A DNA stretch of 64,000 nucleotides from Phoronis australis (Eukaryota > Phoronida > Phoronidae), in assembly GCA_002633005.1 (NCBI GenBank), contig NMRA01000021.1, positions 1,360,735 to 1,424,734 of the forward strand, read 5' to 3'. Shown piece after piece: positions 46,641 through 59,936 of the stretch (position 1 is its first letter; each line of letters opens with the position of its first letter). The notes below the pieces were generated by a model. That model had not been told where the DNA came from. It did no database searches and was given only the letters and a program-made list of their open reading frames with translations. The position numbers and the translations under genes were made by a program.

Positions 46641-47364
46641 ACGTTTTCATCAGTGAGAGGCATAACTCACCGAAAAGGTTCCGGCGTATGAAGCTCTTAT
46701 AGGAGCTATCAGCGTCTGTAGTCAGCTAGAGATGGGGTCACTATCTACTAGTGGAGTGACAGTGCACTAGTAATAGTAGTGCAGTTGTTGCCTACTTGTG
46801 CCTGGTCCTGGGTAGCCAGGTTTGTGACCTTCCTCCGTTGTATTTTGCCAATGGATTGTTATCGCTGGGAATTAGCGATAACTTTTGAGGGAAATATACT
46901 AGAACTAGAAGTCAGAAAGCCCAACAAGTTCAAACTTAACTTAAAGTTTGACCTCTTTCTTGATGTTCATGACTGACCCAGTGACTGTCAGTCCTTGCTT
47001 ACCTAACTTGCAATATTGTGTCTTCGGGGATTTCCTTCACATGAGGGCGCTGTGGTTAAACCAGACAGGTCGGAGTTGGTATTAGGAGCCATGGTGGTAA
47101 TGATGCGACATCAACTCGATTCTGTTCCGAATTGTTTGAATAAAGGTGAAATTTGTTTCCATGCCTCGCACGAGCTATAGGCTATATTGGGGTGAGTATA
47201 GTTTAGTCATTACTAATGATTATGTGATGTGTAAATCTGAGGCCAGTTTAATATAGCGCGCGCTCCCCAAAGACGAAACATCTCTCTAAAATGAGAGTTC
47301 ATTCTTGAATCGCAGCATGTGCTCTCTTTAGAAAACAAAGAACAGTCCCTATAATCTGATATAA

Positions 47365-47625
47365 TCAATATGGAGCAAGCTTGCACCATTTAATTGGAAT
47401 TATTTTTTTCTGTACCAAATTTGCGACAATTACCTCCAACAATCGTGGTGTACTTTCAAATCGTTGCTTAAGATAAAACTGTAAAGTCACATCAGATGCC
47501 GTCTGCTCGCTTGTGAAAGGTTTTTCAAGAACTGAGAGGTCATACCACTTGCGAATACCATATTGAACAAGCTTCTGTATTACCGGACATGAAGTTTTGT
47601 TTATTTCAAGTTTGTAAACTTGCAT
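47365..47625 (-). other. Unrecognised open frame, 86 codons
   Basis: It begins MQVYKLEINKTSCPVIQKL and contains VTLQFYLKQRFESTPRLLEV. The composition looks protein-like rather than random, but I do not recognise a family. It is on the same strand as the two decayed fragments to its right and may belong to the same dead element. Confidence 0.25.
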
Positions 47626-47848
47626 AAAATTGTACTTTTACCATTACGATGTATGATACAGCTCCCTTTTACTGATAACTTGCTTCATGTCATGTTCATT
47701 ATTTCTCAAGACTGGAAAAGTATAATACCACCTTCAGAAAGAATGAACAGAACAACTATTTGAAAATGCATTGTCCATCCTAAAATGGAGTATAGCTTTA
47801 TTGTTTAGTAATAAAAAAGCACAAAATTTTATGTCTTAGTTGCTGAAT

Positions 47849-48090
47849 AATTAGAATTCTGGCAGATACCACTTAGTTCCATCAACGAAGTCGGCTTCTG
47901 TGAATCCCGTCCGTTTCCATTATTGCAAGTAATCGGGATCTCTACATGAGTCAGGTAGCAACTCGCATACAGCAGGGATATACTTAGCCGCTCCCCCAGT
48001 TGCCAATGCGAGTAAAAATGGTGCTGGGCAAGTAGAAGTTGACTTGCCAGTCCCAGATGGCGAGCGAATTTTCAGAGCGCAAAAACTATA
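47849..48090 (-). pseudogene. Decayed coding fragment, unknown family
   Basis: The minus strand reads RSPSGTGKSTSTCPAPFLLA then GGAAKYIPAVCELLPDSC and a stop, and in the same frame WKRTGFTEADFVDGTKWYLP then EF and a stop. The aromatic, ordered ending looks like a true C-terminus. The in-frame TAA between the parts means it is broken or the frame is only partly coding. Confidence 0.35.
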
Positions 48091-48544
48091 TCATTTCCCA
48101 GATGAACATGAATAAATTTTCTCCTCGTGCTGTTTTTATCATGAATTTAAGGTTCAGTTTAGTCAGCATGTCGATGCTCCAGCAATAAAAAACATAGCCG
48201 CAGTGCGATCTTACCGATTCAGTATATGTCACCTGTTACGCGATTCGTCTAGACAAAAGGACACAGTGTGCACAAAGGAATTTGTGTACTAGTCCGAAAC
48301 GAAGAAAAGGGGGGAAAGACGGAAGACCGGTTTATGTGCTCCCAGCAAGTGAAATATCATTATTCTTGGAACTGATTTCTTATTGTAATGTACATTGGAA
48401 TGTCATTTTAGCCAAAATTATTTTATAAATAACATTCGTCCTAATAAGCGCCCATGCCCCTTGTTTTCAGACTTCCCTAAAACAAGAGTCCAGTCCATGA
48501 ACGTGTACATATTCGAAAAATGCCTTACTTACAGTTCTAAAATT

Positions 48545-48860
48545 CTACAGTAATGTCTTCAATTTATCAATTGATATTATCCGACAGTCCCGAAAAATCA
48601 TTGTGCGTGGAATTTTTAGACCACGAGCCTCACCTCTATGCCAGTATTTAGCCGTGGCTGTACACTTCAAAAAGAACGCAAAAGCTCCGCTGATCTTGCG
48701 AGGAACGTGTCCCAATATGACCAGGTCTTTCAGAACAGACGCGGCGTACTTATCAACGGACTTGTATTGTATCTTTCCCATACAGCTCTTCTCCCTCAAC
48801 AGGAATGCAGATTACTTTTGTTCACACAAAAACCACGAATCCAATCTTGACCAGTGTTAA
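48545..48860 (-). pseudogene. HIRAN-like domain relic
   Basis: The frame reads VDKYAASVLKDLVILGHVPR, KISGAFAFFLKCTATAKYW and EARGLKIPRTMIFRD. The pattern DKYAVxVxKD-x-VGHVPRKIS-x-x-xxFL ... G-LxIP is that of HIRAN-like repeat proteins common in invertebrate and fish genomes (from memory of the family). The upstream parts IRGFCVNKSNLHSC and GEELYGKDTIQ fall in other frames, so at least two frame changes and a stop separate them. This is a dead copy. Confidence 0.6.
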
Positions 48861-50483
48861 TGAGCACGTGGCCAAGAAGCACGCGCTAGGGCCCACGTAC
48901 ATGTTAGTATGTGGACCTGCTACCGACTCTGCCAAATGAACTCTGATGACACGCATGCACTCGCTCACTCTGCGCACACCTGCAGACTAACTTCAAAAGA
49001 AACGTCACGTGACAACAACATGTGTGTTCATCCAGATTGTTCGCTTGTTGCGGGGTGCAATCTAGCCCAGATTTGGACTTTAGTTAATACAGACTCCACA
49101 GGAACTTAAAAATCATAAGTACGTTATTAGGAAAACTTAAAGGAGAATGCGACCCGATTTAATTAGTCTTTTTTGCCGTCTTAATCGGTTTTTATCCACA
49201 TCACTTTGTATACGGTTAATTTCACCTCGACGTTAACCTGTGAGGAAGGTGAGAAATGACTCAGCGACGTCAATGGTTCTTCTGCAGAGTGAGTGCCACT
49301 ATGTAGTGACGTATCGTTCTCGCTTGTGAGAACTATGAAGCTACGGGGAAAGCAGGTATATCATTTTTTTGATTTCCTCGAGAGCACACAATGCTTCGGA
49401 AGTGGTTCACGGTAGTGAAGAATGAAAAATACGCCGTAATACCAATTAAGTATAAGGCCGTGAAACTACTCCGTATCTGTGGCCGAAATTTCGTCGACAG
49501 TGATTTCCATGACGATCGAATGCAAGCTTACCAATCAGCTCATGCCAGGGCAGAAAAAGAGACTGAGTATGAAGTCAGATGTTTTGCCTAGTGTGTTTGG
49601 GTTTTGTTGGCAAGAGACAAAACAACGCAGATCGGTAGTTGCTCAGTTTTTGATTATGGAGAATTGTAGCTGGCCATGGAAACATAAACAATTACAATTA
49701 ACAACATTTCATATAACCTGCTTGATGGCTTACTCGTTCATCAGGCTTCTGCTTGGACCTCTGGGTGTAGGATGTTTTCACCAGTTCTTTTTCCCAGTCC
49801 CAAAAATGTTGTAAGCAGACTTCTGTTTAGATGCGGTGCTAAATCAGGATGGTCTGTGAGACACATCTACACTTCTACAAGAAGGCGTTTCAGTTGCGGA
49901 ATTTCGTGGCTGCAAAAGCAAGCGTCAGTTGTTTCCATTATCGTGCAGTTAGCGCACTAACACCATGACAAATCATTCAACTATCCATATGTTCCATTGT
50001 CTGTGCACGTTCATGGCGCCTTTCTTGTATTTCTTGATCAGTGAATTCCGGTTCGAACTGATAGCTTGTGAAACCTAACGATCGACCTGTGAAGTCTTCG
50101 TTGGATGAGCACTCGTGTAAGTCGGGATTGTGAGTTACCATGGTTGACGTTTATTATTGTGCGGTATGTTTCAAAATGAATTATTCTCACCCTAGGCAAT
50201 GCTTATATAAAACTGAAACAAAGATGCAATAAGCTAATTGAACGGGCACCTTCTTACCGTGAATAATACGCTTACGAGGAAGTCACTCATTTCTAAAGAT
50301 ATTCGGGAATTTTCATTGCCCGTCCTTCTGAGCAGCTTGTACAGGATCCAAGAGAGCGCGGCACCAGAATCAGGTATAATTGTGATGACCGCATTGCCCA
50401 ATGGGAGCAAGACCCAATTAAATATAATTATCCGACCATGAACTGTATTAAACATCTCTGTACCTAATGGCGAATTTGAGGAG

Positions 50484-50559
50484 GCAGTGTGGCCTGGTTG
50501 ATAAGTGCCCGGTTTTTTTACTCTAGGTCGTTGGTTCAAGTCTCACCATGTGACACTGC
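50484..50559 (+). mobile_element. tRNA-like sequence, SINE head or tRNA pseudogene
   Basis: A perfect 7-bp outer stem, GCAGTGT and ACACTGC, encloses 62 bases. A T-arm with loop TTCAAGT and a B box GGTTCAAGTCT are visible. The anticodon loop is too long, holds seven T (a Pol III stop), and six extra bases lie before the 3' stem. It is not a working tRNA. Confidence 0.5.
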
Positions 50560-53500
50560 TGAACCCTTGAGCCAGTTTTCTAGCTCCTCAGCTCAGTTTT
50601 AACCATATATTAATAAAGCATAAAAATATTTTCAGGTGATCAGAGCAATGGGCCCACATGCGAGGCCTTCGCACGTCTGGTACAACGTGTATCAGACCGC
50701 CTGCAGTTATTTTTGTTTAATGGTGAATTTCCAAAAAGCATTAACCACTAATTTTTGTTATAAACGAACACCACGGTCGTGTTCAGCTGGAAAAAAAAAT
50801 ACGGTTTTCGATTTTTAAAAATCGATGAATTAATAATCTAAAAGCTACAACCATTGGGTCCGATTGAAGATAAACTACCGCTCGTATTGACATAACTTGT
50901 GGATATACAAACGCTGATCAGAGTTAACAATATCATATGGATTCATTTTTTAATATTCTTTCAATCTCGTTTAATCTGATTTTTGACCAGGAAACAGTTG
51001 TTGTGCCCACTTTTCATTTTTTATTACTGACAAAGAGCTAGAATAGTTATATAGTGAGTGCCACCGAAATTGTTTGGTTATTTCCATATTTGCACTTTTG
51101 TATATATTTTATGATTTGAGTTCTAATAAAAATTAAACTTTAATGACACGTGAAATGTTTAGTGTACCTGTAATGCGGTAAGTTTAGGAATGCGCTCACT
51201 ATGAACTTAACTAATTAAGTTTAGCTGGTGATCAAAATCTACCTCTGTTATGGTACTTCAAGTTTGAAACTTAGATAAACAGTTATCAACGTGTTCCTGG
51301 TAAGAAAGAACAAGTGGGCAGAAGCATTAAAATTAAATAAAGAAAACCAATATGAAACTTATCGCTCTTTTGGGAACTGGCCCTTTGGGAAGATAAACAC
51401 AAGTTAACCTTTTTAGTCATTTTGTAATGTACCAAGTTAAAACTACTCTCCAGAGTTACAGGCTATAACTCTACAAATGTCAGAGAAAACCAAATTCGGG
51501 GTACTAACAACAACCATTGTTGAGACAGTAATGCTAGCAATTACCTTTCCACTTCATTTGCTCAGGTCTACTTCAATACACAGGGCGTGCTGAATAGGCA
51601 TCATAAAAGCTGTCTAGGGCTTTGGGAATCAGAGCCCTCACCAGTGTAAGCAAGAAATTCTCCACATGTTGGCCATGTGAGTGCATCCTAATTCAGTGTT
51701 TGCTGACAGAAAGCTGTTGTGAAACAATATCTTGATGGTATATCCTATGGTCAGATGTTAGTAGAATCTTAGTTTATTTAGGTATTCATATACATTATTC
51801 GAATCATTTTTACTGTGCAACCTTTGCCCTGACAGTTTTGTTGTGGAAGGGTAACCTGACTTCGCAGCCCCCAACGAGCTAGTAAGTAGATTTGCAGTTT
51901 TGCGTCTAATTCACCAAAATAATCACGTGCACATTATTTCTTTGGGTCACTAGTATAGTCTTTTCGTGACTGGAAGTTTAGTTTCTAACTTTGGCTGGTT
52001 CACGTTCGTGATGTCTTCAGGCCAGCCAAGACGAGTCTGATTGGGTTCCGAGCCACTGGCTGTGATAACAAGCGTTCCAACATATAGCTATGTTCCCCTG
52101 TCTGTATAATTCAAATTTATCACTGAACAGGGGCCAAACCCCCCGCGACCGACCTTGGTAAAATGACCTACCGAACTTAGTAGACTACGGAACGTTCCAA
52201 TTCCTATAAATCCGTAACAGCGAAATTAAACAACACTTGTTCAATAACTTGAAGTATTTGTAAGGGTTTTACATCGACGTTTTGTTGATTTTTGGTGTGA
52301 AACGATGAATTCAGCCAATAAGTTGACACCAGCAAGCGTGTTGTGAACTGCTGAACAGACTGCGTTTGAACCTCTGACGTCATTGGCTAATTTCAACTCC
52401 TCCGTCTGCCGTCTTGTGTCTGGTAAATGAACTGTACTTGCTGTTAACGAGAGGAACTACTCAATCTAAATTGGATACAAAATAGGTTGGGCGGCATTCT
52501 CCTTTATGAAGGATTTCAGGTAATTTATTGAGTCGAAACTGTATTTTACTCAAGAATTCAAGTTGCCCTATTGAAGATCGCGAGGCAGCGACGCATTAGT
52601 CGGCAAGTTTTCGCCATGGGATTTCAGCACATTTTAAAAAAAAAAGATTGTAATTTAACAGCAAAGTTTGATAGCAATGCACCACAGTTTTCTAGGTAGT
52701 CTGTCATAGGATACAGATATGTCACAGCTCGTAAATTTGACTTCACGCATTGTCGGAGACCGGGTTTCAACCGCCTTAGGCTACAACAAGCGCCCCCTTC
52801 CGAAATGAATTTTTCTAAGCACCCTGGGCGAATACGGTAGCCTTAATAGATGGTGATATCAACGCACAAAACAATGATTTTTATTATCTTCTCAGCCTGC
52901 TATGACTACACACGTTGCTCTTCTATGAATCATGCTAAAACTTGAATCATGACCTGGTAGAAGATATTGTGTATTCTTTTGGCTATCCCTTCCTACTCTT
53001 TTCAATTAGTCACCAGAGGACTAGTTCACCCTGTTTTTGTTTTTGCTGTGGTCTTGAAAAGTGTGTGACTGTCTAGACCTGAACATTCTTTCACCATTTC
53101 CCTATAACTAGAATAATAAACTTGAGGCAAAGTGCATTATTGTGGATTCCGAGTTAAAGCGTAGATTTCATTTTCATGATGATTTTAAGAATTGGTGTGG
53201 GATATGACTTATTTTGTTGTTGCCATTATTATTCGCCCATTTTTCTGTTAATTTCAGTATCTGTGAAGAAGTCCAGTGATGACACGAACCTTTCCACAGA
53301 GAAGACTCTAACTTACTAGAAGATGTAAATACATGAATATCTTCAACGGCTAAGCTCTACCCCATTATCGGAGATGGATGGTTATATTAAAGAGGCATGG
53401 AATGCAAAAGCTTGTCAAAAATACCTTTTAAACAATACCTGACGAAAGTACCATCCCGCAACGTCTAGTACAGAGTAATTCACTCCCCTATGAGGAAATT

Positions 53501-54494
53501 TCCAGAAAAAAATCACAAAATTCACTATGTTTGAAATACGTGTGAAAGAAAAACTTTGTGGTTACCACAGAATTTCTAATCTCCCTTCCACTTATGAAAA
53601 ATGCACGCATGTGCTCAAAGTCACTTGAGGTCACATTTTCCATATAAAGGAAATATGCTATATGTCTATGTCTTGCCATACTAAATAACCAAATTTGCTT
53701 TACGTAAAATTGACAAAGTGGCATGCAGTTGACTGATCATTTTTTTTGAAATTTGAAACTAAATGAAAACGCTTCGTTATCAACATAAATTAAAAGTCGT
53801 AATGAACAAACCCTAATAATAGCTGGTGAGCAGGTGGAATTCTGTTTCAGTGACAGAGAACCACTTTTAATATTGTAATTTAGTCTGTTTATTGCGTTCT
53901 AGGCCTCTTTAACTTGATGGTTTATTTGACTGCAGAAGTCCTTATGCATTTCTCTCAAAAAACATTTGGCAGATCACCCTGGACCACTTTTCACTTCGCT
54001 AATTTTGAAATTTGTTGACATTTTTTTGGTTTGCAGAAATTGGATTTTAGTGTGGTATAGACAACTGTTCATTTTTCTGTGCATCGCCTTTTTTCCAAAT
54101 TGCACATTTGTTTGCCTGAAAGTATTTAATGACACTGAAATGAGCAGACTACTAAGACAAATCTTGCTGTAAATGGCATATGTCTTCTCTGTGATATCAT
54201 TGAAGAGTGTTGGCTGGAATTTTTATCTTGATTTTGTTTACTTTGATATCTTTTGATGTCAGTGAATAAATGCAGAGTGTTTTCATCTTGACTGTGTGAA
54301 ACAAAAATGTTTGATGCTTTTATAAAGTTTCTCGGATAGTAGTTATTGTGATAATAATATTTTAGTGTGTTCTGTTCATAGACTGGAATCGTATGAAACT
54401 GATGTTTGCAAGGCAACCTAATAAATAGCTGTTAAATATGAATCGTTTTTCATTTCTCCAATTATATACAGCACAGGTCACAGATTTTTTATAT

Positions 54495-54704
54495 GACCAG
54501 TTGGAAGCGGAAAACATGTTGATCATAGTCTCTTGATGAAATTTATCAATGTAGCAAAATCATTTACTGAGAGACTAAAATTGACAGATTTTAGCTGATT
54601 TTTTGTCAGACCAGGCCAGAACGTCAGTTACCATCCATCAATTTTAATTTCTCAGTAAATGATTTCGCTATATTTACTAGTTGGAAACCGCTCATTGACT
54701 GGTC
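54495..54704. mobile_element. Candidate foldback element
   Basis: The inner arms 54552-54584 and 54638-54670 are reverse complements at about 30 of 33 positions (TAGCAAAATCATTTACTGAG / CTCAGTAAATGATTTCGCTA). GACCAGT and ACTGGTC lie at the outer edges. The target duplication is not clear. Confidence 0.55.
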
Positions 54705-57700
54705 TGCAGACCGCATTTTCGACTGCTGTGATGTCATAACTGCAGATTGTTAGTGTAGAGCCAGTTTTAACATGGCCGATTGTTGTTGTTGTTTTTTAAG
54801 ACTATAGCCACAAGAGTATATTTTCTTTAAAAGTACGAATCAGTCTTCATATGCACCATACATTGGTCGCTTCACGTGACCCAAAGTTTAGTCTGAAAAG
54901 ATCTCTGCCCCTACCAGGGTTCGAATCGAAACTTTTTGCTGAATGTGCATAAGGCTCGGTAATTGACTGGTGGTACTGATAGCTCAGTGCAATGTTACCC
55001 AACCTTCACAAAATTAAGGCAGTCTTTGTGCTCATTTCCCACAAACGTATATCCAAACAAGACAAAATTTGTTGAGGCAAATCTTTTTGCTTGTATGTGT
55101 AATGATGCAAATTTGAAGAGCACTAAGTTACATTTTATCATGTTTTTAAATGTTTAGCTCAATATGTTAAATGGAGTCCATTATTAGTACAGCCACAGGA
55201 GTACAAACAGCACCAGTCTGATAAGAAAAGGTCGTTAACATATAAATGTATAATGTAACTGCCGACTGGAGATGTACCTTTAATTGTGTTGTCATAGGTT
55301 AGCAACCAGATTTCTGACCCAAGTGCCAACCCCCTTGACGACCACGCTAACTACTCCTAGCAAACCATTGTTTGTTTGATAAACGATTGGTCACCGACTC
55401 ATTGATGAATGGTCCTTTGGAAATAAGTGAACTGTTCTGTAATGGCTTTTATGAATTCAATATTTTAGCTGTTTGCTGCTCTACACTCAGTAAATACATA
55501 TTCATATTCAGGGCCCATATAAGGTTGTCTTATTTTTGGAGCTATGTGATACACGGGCTGACTCACTTTCAGTAGAGTACTTTTCATATTGGCGCTCTCT
55601 AGAATAATGAGGGCACAAAAATGACTTCCGATTGATCACTACTCAGATTTGTTGGACAGAAATTCAGTTACAAACAGTGCTTCATGAATGTAAAAGTAGG
55701 GGAAACCACTGCTCCTGAAAAGGATGTACTGTAACGATAATTGCAGAAAATTTTGTGATGTTAAACCCCCAAATTATGAGATGTGTCATTCATAGTCCAT
55801 TATAGTGAGTACCAGCAGATATCAACTTTTGAGACAGGGAATACTCCCAATTTAAACAGTTCAACTACCAATAATTCCAAATTTAAATTTGGAATTTCAG
55901 GTCAGAATCAAGAATCCAGACCAAAACATTTCTTAAAGGCCCATAAGGTGCTATTTTCAAATTTTCACTAGGTTCTTGGTTGAAGATTGTTTCTTTTATC
56001 TTTTTGCTTTGCATTGTTTTTTGCAACGACAAAACTCAAAATTGACAGGAATTACAATTCCATGGTCAAGTTTGAAAGTTCATTGTGGGGTTTGTATGTA
56101 AAGCCTTGCCATCACTACATTGAACTGCTGCCAAATATACAAATTGTCTGAATTTTCTGAACAAATTTCTAATCTCCTGTGACTGCAAACTTGTTTCGAT
56201 TTTCAAACTCGACACGATTGTGCTGAACTTGTCTCCTGGAAAATCAAAATTTTCTGGTATATCATTGGCTCTGAAATGCTTTCAGTGCCCTATCCATAAC
56301 ACAACATTCAGTTTAAATCTTGTAGGTTGTCACCATTTGAGTATATAGCTGTGCAAATATCCAAGGTGACAATTGCTCAAACGCCAGGTCGACCAAGTTT
56401 GACTTTGTGTTGAATTACACATATTGGTATCATTTTCCAGTTTAAAAATGCAAAATCTGGATCAAAATTCTCGAATCTGCAGTCGTTATGCTGAACCCTT
56501 TACATAATGAGACATTAGATTGCCAATGCCAATTTCAGAAGTGAAACCTCACTGCAAATCCTTACATTCCTGAAGCACGACTTCAAGTTCAAGATTTCTC
56601 AAGGCTGATTGCATTTTCCAACCTACTAGTTCACAATTTTGAACTTTTCCGTAGCCACATTTATGCACCGAAATATAAGTTTTTAGCAGGTTGGATTAAA
56701 GTAAGTATTACGGTATGTTGGTATGTTGATCAACTGTTGAACTTGAAATGACTTGTATGGCTGTACTTAAACTGAGGTATAGTGGTTCAAAAGGGGGTCT
56801 TTAGAAATGCCAATGTCCTTCTATTCATAATTACATCGGTTTTTGCCCATAGTAATGATGTCTAATGAGTAGACGAAAAGTTAAATGAACATGAACTTTT
56901 TATTTGTACGGCAATTGTCCGTTTTTTAACTTTGTATTCAAGTCTTAAATCATAAAACTTATTGCTTTGCATCCAGTTGAATAGTGCTTGTGTTCACCTG
57001 ACTTTGACTGTTAATTTACGAATCATTTACCAAGTTGTGAGACATATTTTGGTCAGCAGCCATATTTAAAACGGTGAGCAATCACATTTTAATCAAGGTC
57101 AGGTAATATGTTAGAGCAGACCTCTGAAATCTTTTTTTTGCCTGCAAAAACCTTACTTCACCTTTTCCGGAACAAAAAATTAATAATCTGCAATGCATTC
57201 TGGAATAGGCGAGCGACCTACACATATTGTGTTGGTTATTCCTAGACATCTGAAATGAAATTTATATGTGTGAAGTGTTTTTGTAATTAAAAGCTAATTA
57301 TTAAAATAACATGTTTGTCTTCAGTTTATGCTATTTTTGGAGATATAGTATAGGAATCCTTTGTAAATGCCTAAATGCAAAACACACTTCTACGTCAGCC
57401 TTAAATAATGCTTGCAAGCCTTCCTCTGTCTTCAATTGAAGTGTGCTTTATTTAAGCTAATATTTGGCTTTCACGCTTTGGAATTCTGATGAAATCGAAA
57501 GAAGAGGCGTGTTTCTGTTCTTGTCTTGGTAACTGTTATTTTCAAGCCATGACTACATGAAAAATATCAAATAGTTAATCTCGTTTAGAACAGGTCGAGT
57601 CAAAGTGAGAATGATTTACAGTGCCCAAACTTAATATTTGGTTGCTTTCGTATTGTTTTCTAGTCTTCTCACCAGGGTGCACCAGGCGTGCTTAAAGCAT

Positions 57701-58589
57701 CAGATATCCCCAGGTGCAATGCGTTTGCAATCATCATGATGTTGTGAATTATTTAGATTTGGGTCATTGTCACTTTGTGAGAAAGGAAGTATTGATAGGT
57801 TGCATGCTGTAAGGAAGTGAATCAGCTGGCAAACAAGGAAGTTTTAAAAACAGCCAACTGATGTGATTTCAATATTCTCTATACGACAAAAAGTTTATTT
57901 AAAGCATTGATACAGCATGCAGTTACAGGAAGAGAATTTGTGATATGAGATATCCTCTGTATGATATCATGTCATGTTCCGAGAAATAGGCGTGTTTGTG
58001 CATATTCTATATGAAGAGAACTTCAATTTCCCTGCCACTGCCAATTTGTAGTCTTGGTGTTGATTTCAGTCTTTAAAAACCTGTACCCAATCCTAGTGTA
58101 GAACATGCACTTTTCATGCACTGACATCTCTGTGCAATTTCAGGTGCATCAAATTACCTATTGAAGTGGGACCCATGGATGTTTGGATGGAGGTTGGGTG
58201 GAGTGTGTTGTTCCTTGTTTTACGATGTCTGCATTTGCTTATTCCTATAGGCTATGTGGTAGTGAACACTTGGCATTGAAGTGATATCCAATCCTATAAG
58301 TTGAAAGACAATCCAAAGATTCGTGGGTCGATGCCGAAAGACAAAGGATTTTCTGTTGTTTATGAACTTCCTGCAGATTTGCTTGGTGAAGTGAATTTAA
58401 TTTAAGTAGCCATATGGGTTAATTGGTACTAAACAACAATTTGCAGTGGATATGTTTCAATTTGATTAACATTCATGCAATTGTCCCTCTAATATGGAAA
58501 AGCATAAAGTACCATGTGGATATTCATTGTATAATTTCAATAATTGACAAAGACAAAGTAATAATTGCCAATTAGTTATATTGCTTTTG

Positions 58590-59022
58590 GGTAAGGTCAC
58601 GCTAAGGGGTACAATCACAGTGATGTCAAAAACATGATAATTTATGCCCGTTTCTGTGGTTATTAAGCGGTGAACACAGTTTTATTATAAAGTTAATACG
58701 TTGAAGAGATAACAGAGATAGTTTCATGTGGTAATCTTTNTGTATGTGAACTATCTTAATTCTGTATAATTTTATTTCTGAACCACATTTATATAGTCTT
58801 ACTGTATGGATTAAAATGTCAACATCACAGCCGTTATCGGCAACACACTTCGTGAAAAACATAAATTTTCTCATATTCTTGTTATTCCAACTATGTTCTC
58901 ACTTATATTAACTGAAAATATAGTAATTTAGCTACAACTAACCACTAGTTTTTTCCTACCAGCTTGAATTTGAATTTCAAGTACTGATGTCACACTTATG
59001 TGCCCCTTAGCGTGACCATGCC
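58590..59022. mobile_element. MITE with 6-bp target duplication
   Basis: The terminal repeats are GGTAAGGTCACGCTAAGGGG on the left and the reverse complement of GGCATGGTCACGCTAAGGGG on the right; GTGATGTCA / TGATGTCAC extend the pairing. The flanks are CTTTTG at 58584-58589 and 59023-59028. The interior is AT-rich, with an N at 58740 and no transposase. Confidence 0.85.
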
Positions 59023-59936
59023 CTTTTGTACATTCAGCAGTGTCCGTCATGCCAAGCTCTCTTAAAAATAATGGATAGTCTTCTCAAAAGGTGGCGCCAA
59101 CATTTGCATTTCACTGTTTGAAAATCTGAATTGATAATGAGTCAGCTGCAGTTGAGTGAGGGAAATTGCCAATATCCTGTGGCTAAAAAAATGCCTTGAA
59201 TCATCATCCACAGGATTCTGTATGGTACAACAATATGTCAATGAATACCCTTTCGGTTTCTTCTGTTTTCGAGATTGTAATATGAACTACCTTGCTTTGA
59301 CCAAATCCAAAAATGTGAATGGACTTCTTGTGTATTTGATAACTCTGATTATCATACTTCTTTTGTGAGTGTATTTTCGAACCCTAGTTTCTACAAATAT
59401 TGGGTTTCTCTAGATGAACATTACCAGCAAATGGCAATCAAAAACAAATCACAGTGTTTTTCATCAGTTTTTATGTTTTTTTTTTCTAATCAGTCTTAAA
59501 TTATGACACCATTTAAGCTGTGAACACTCTGAACTACAAATACTGATTCACAGTCCATGCCGATGTTGTTGGCACGTTATCCATTGTTAAGTTCTGTTCT
59601 GATATTGGTTTTTTGAAAGGTAAAAAATATGTCATTTTCTGTACGTGCAACCTGCGGCTTACTGAGGGAAATTCCTGGCACACTTGAACCTTTTAAGATT
59701 GATGCAAGAATGATAGCTCGTTTTAGGGCACTGTTAAGGTAATCTTATGATTTTTTTCTCAGAAGCTAAGTAGCACCAAATTATTGATTTGCCATGGCAA
59801 ATAAACTTGCCACGAAATTTGAACACGTGGCACGTTTTACTGATGGTAGTAAGTCCAGTCTGAGCAATTTTAATTTGCACCCCTTCCATTGACATGGCTC
59901 GTGAAGGCAACTCTTTGGTATAAATGTTAGATGCAC

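Larger units (their letters stand above)
44890..46780. mobile_element. Large foldback element, copy 2, with two insertions
   Basis: The left arm (44895-45115) has GTAGCTCCTATTGGAGTTTC, AACATCAAAATCACGTTGTT and TTAGGAGGCCATCC. The right arm is split: 45890-46123 (AGGTCCCAAAGTCGGAAACT, GGCCTCCTAA, GACTTTGATG) and 46645-46770 (GAGGCATAACTCACCGAAAA, CTCTTATAGGAGCTATC, GTCACTATCTACTAG). Aligning to copy 1 shows two interruptions: a LINE fragment (about 45119-45867) and a tRNA-headed insertion (about 46124-46645). Confidence 0.75.

Noticed and set aside
54905-54990. Sequence with GGGTTCGAATCG and GATAGCTCAGTGC, like parts of a tRNA
   Set aside because: The A-box-like part lies after the B-box-like part and no cloverleaf can be drawn.
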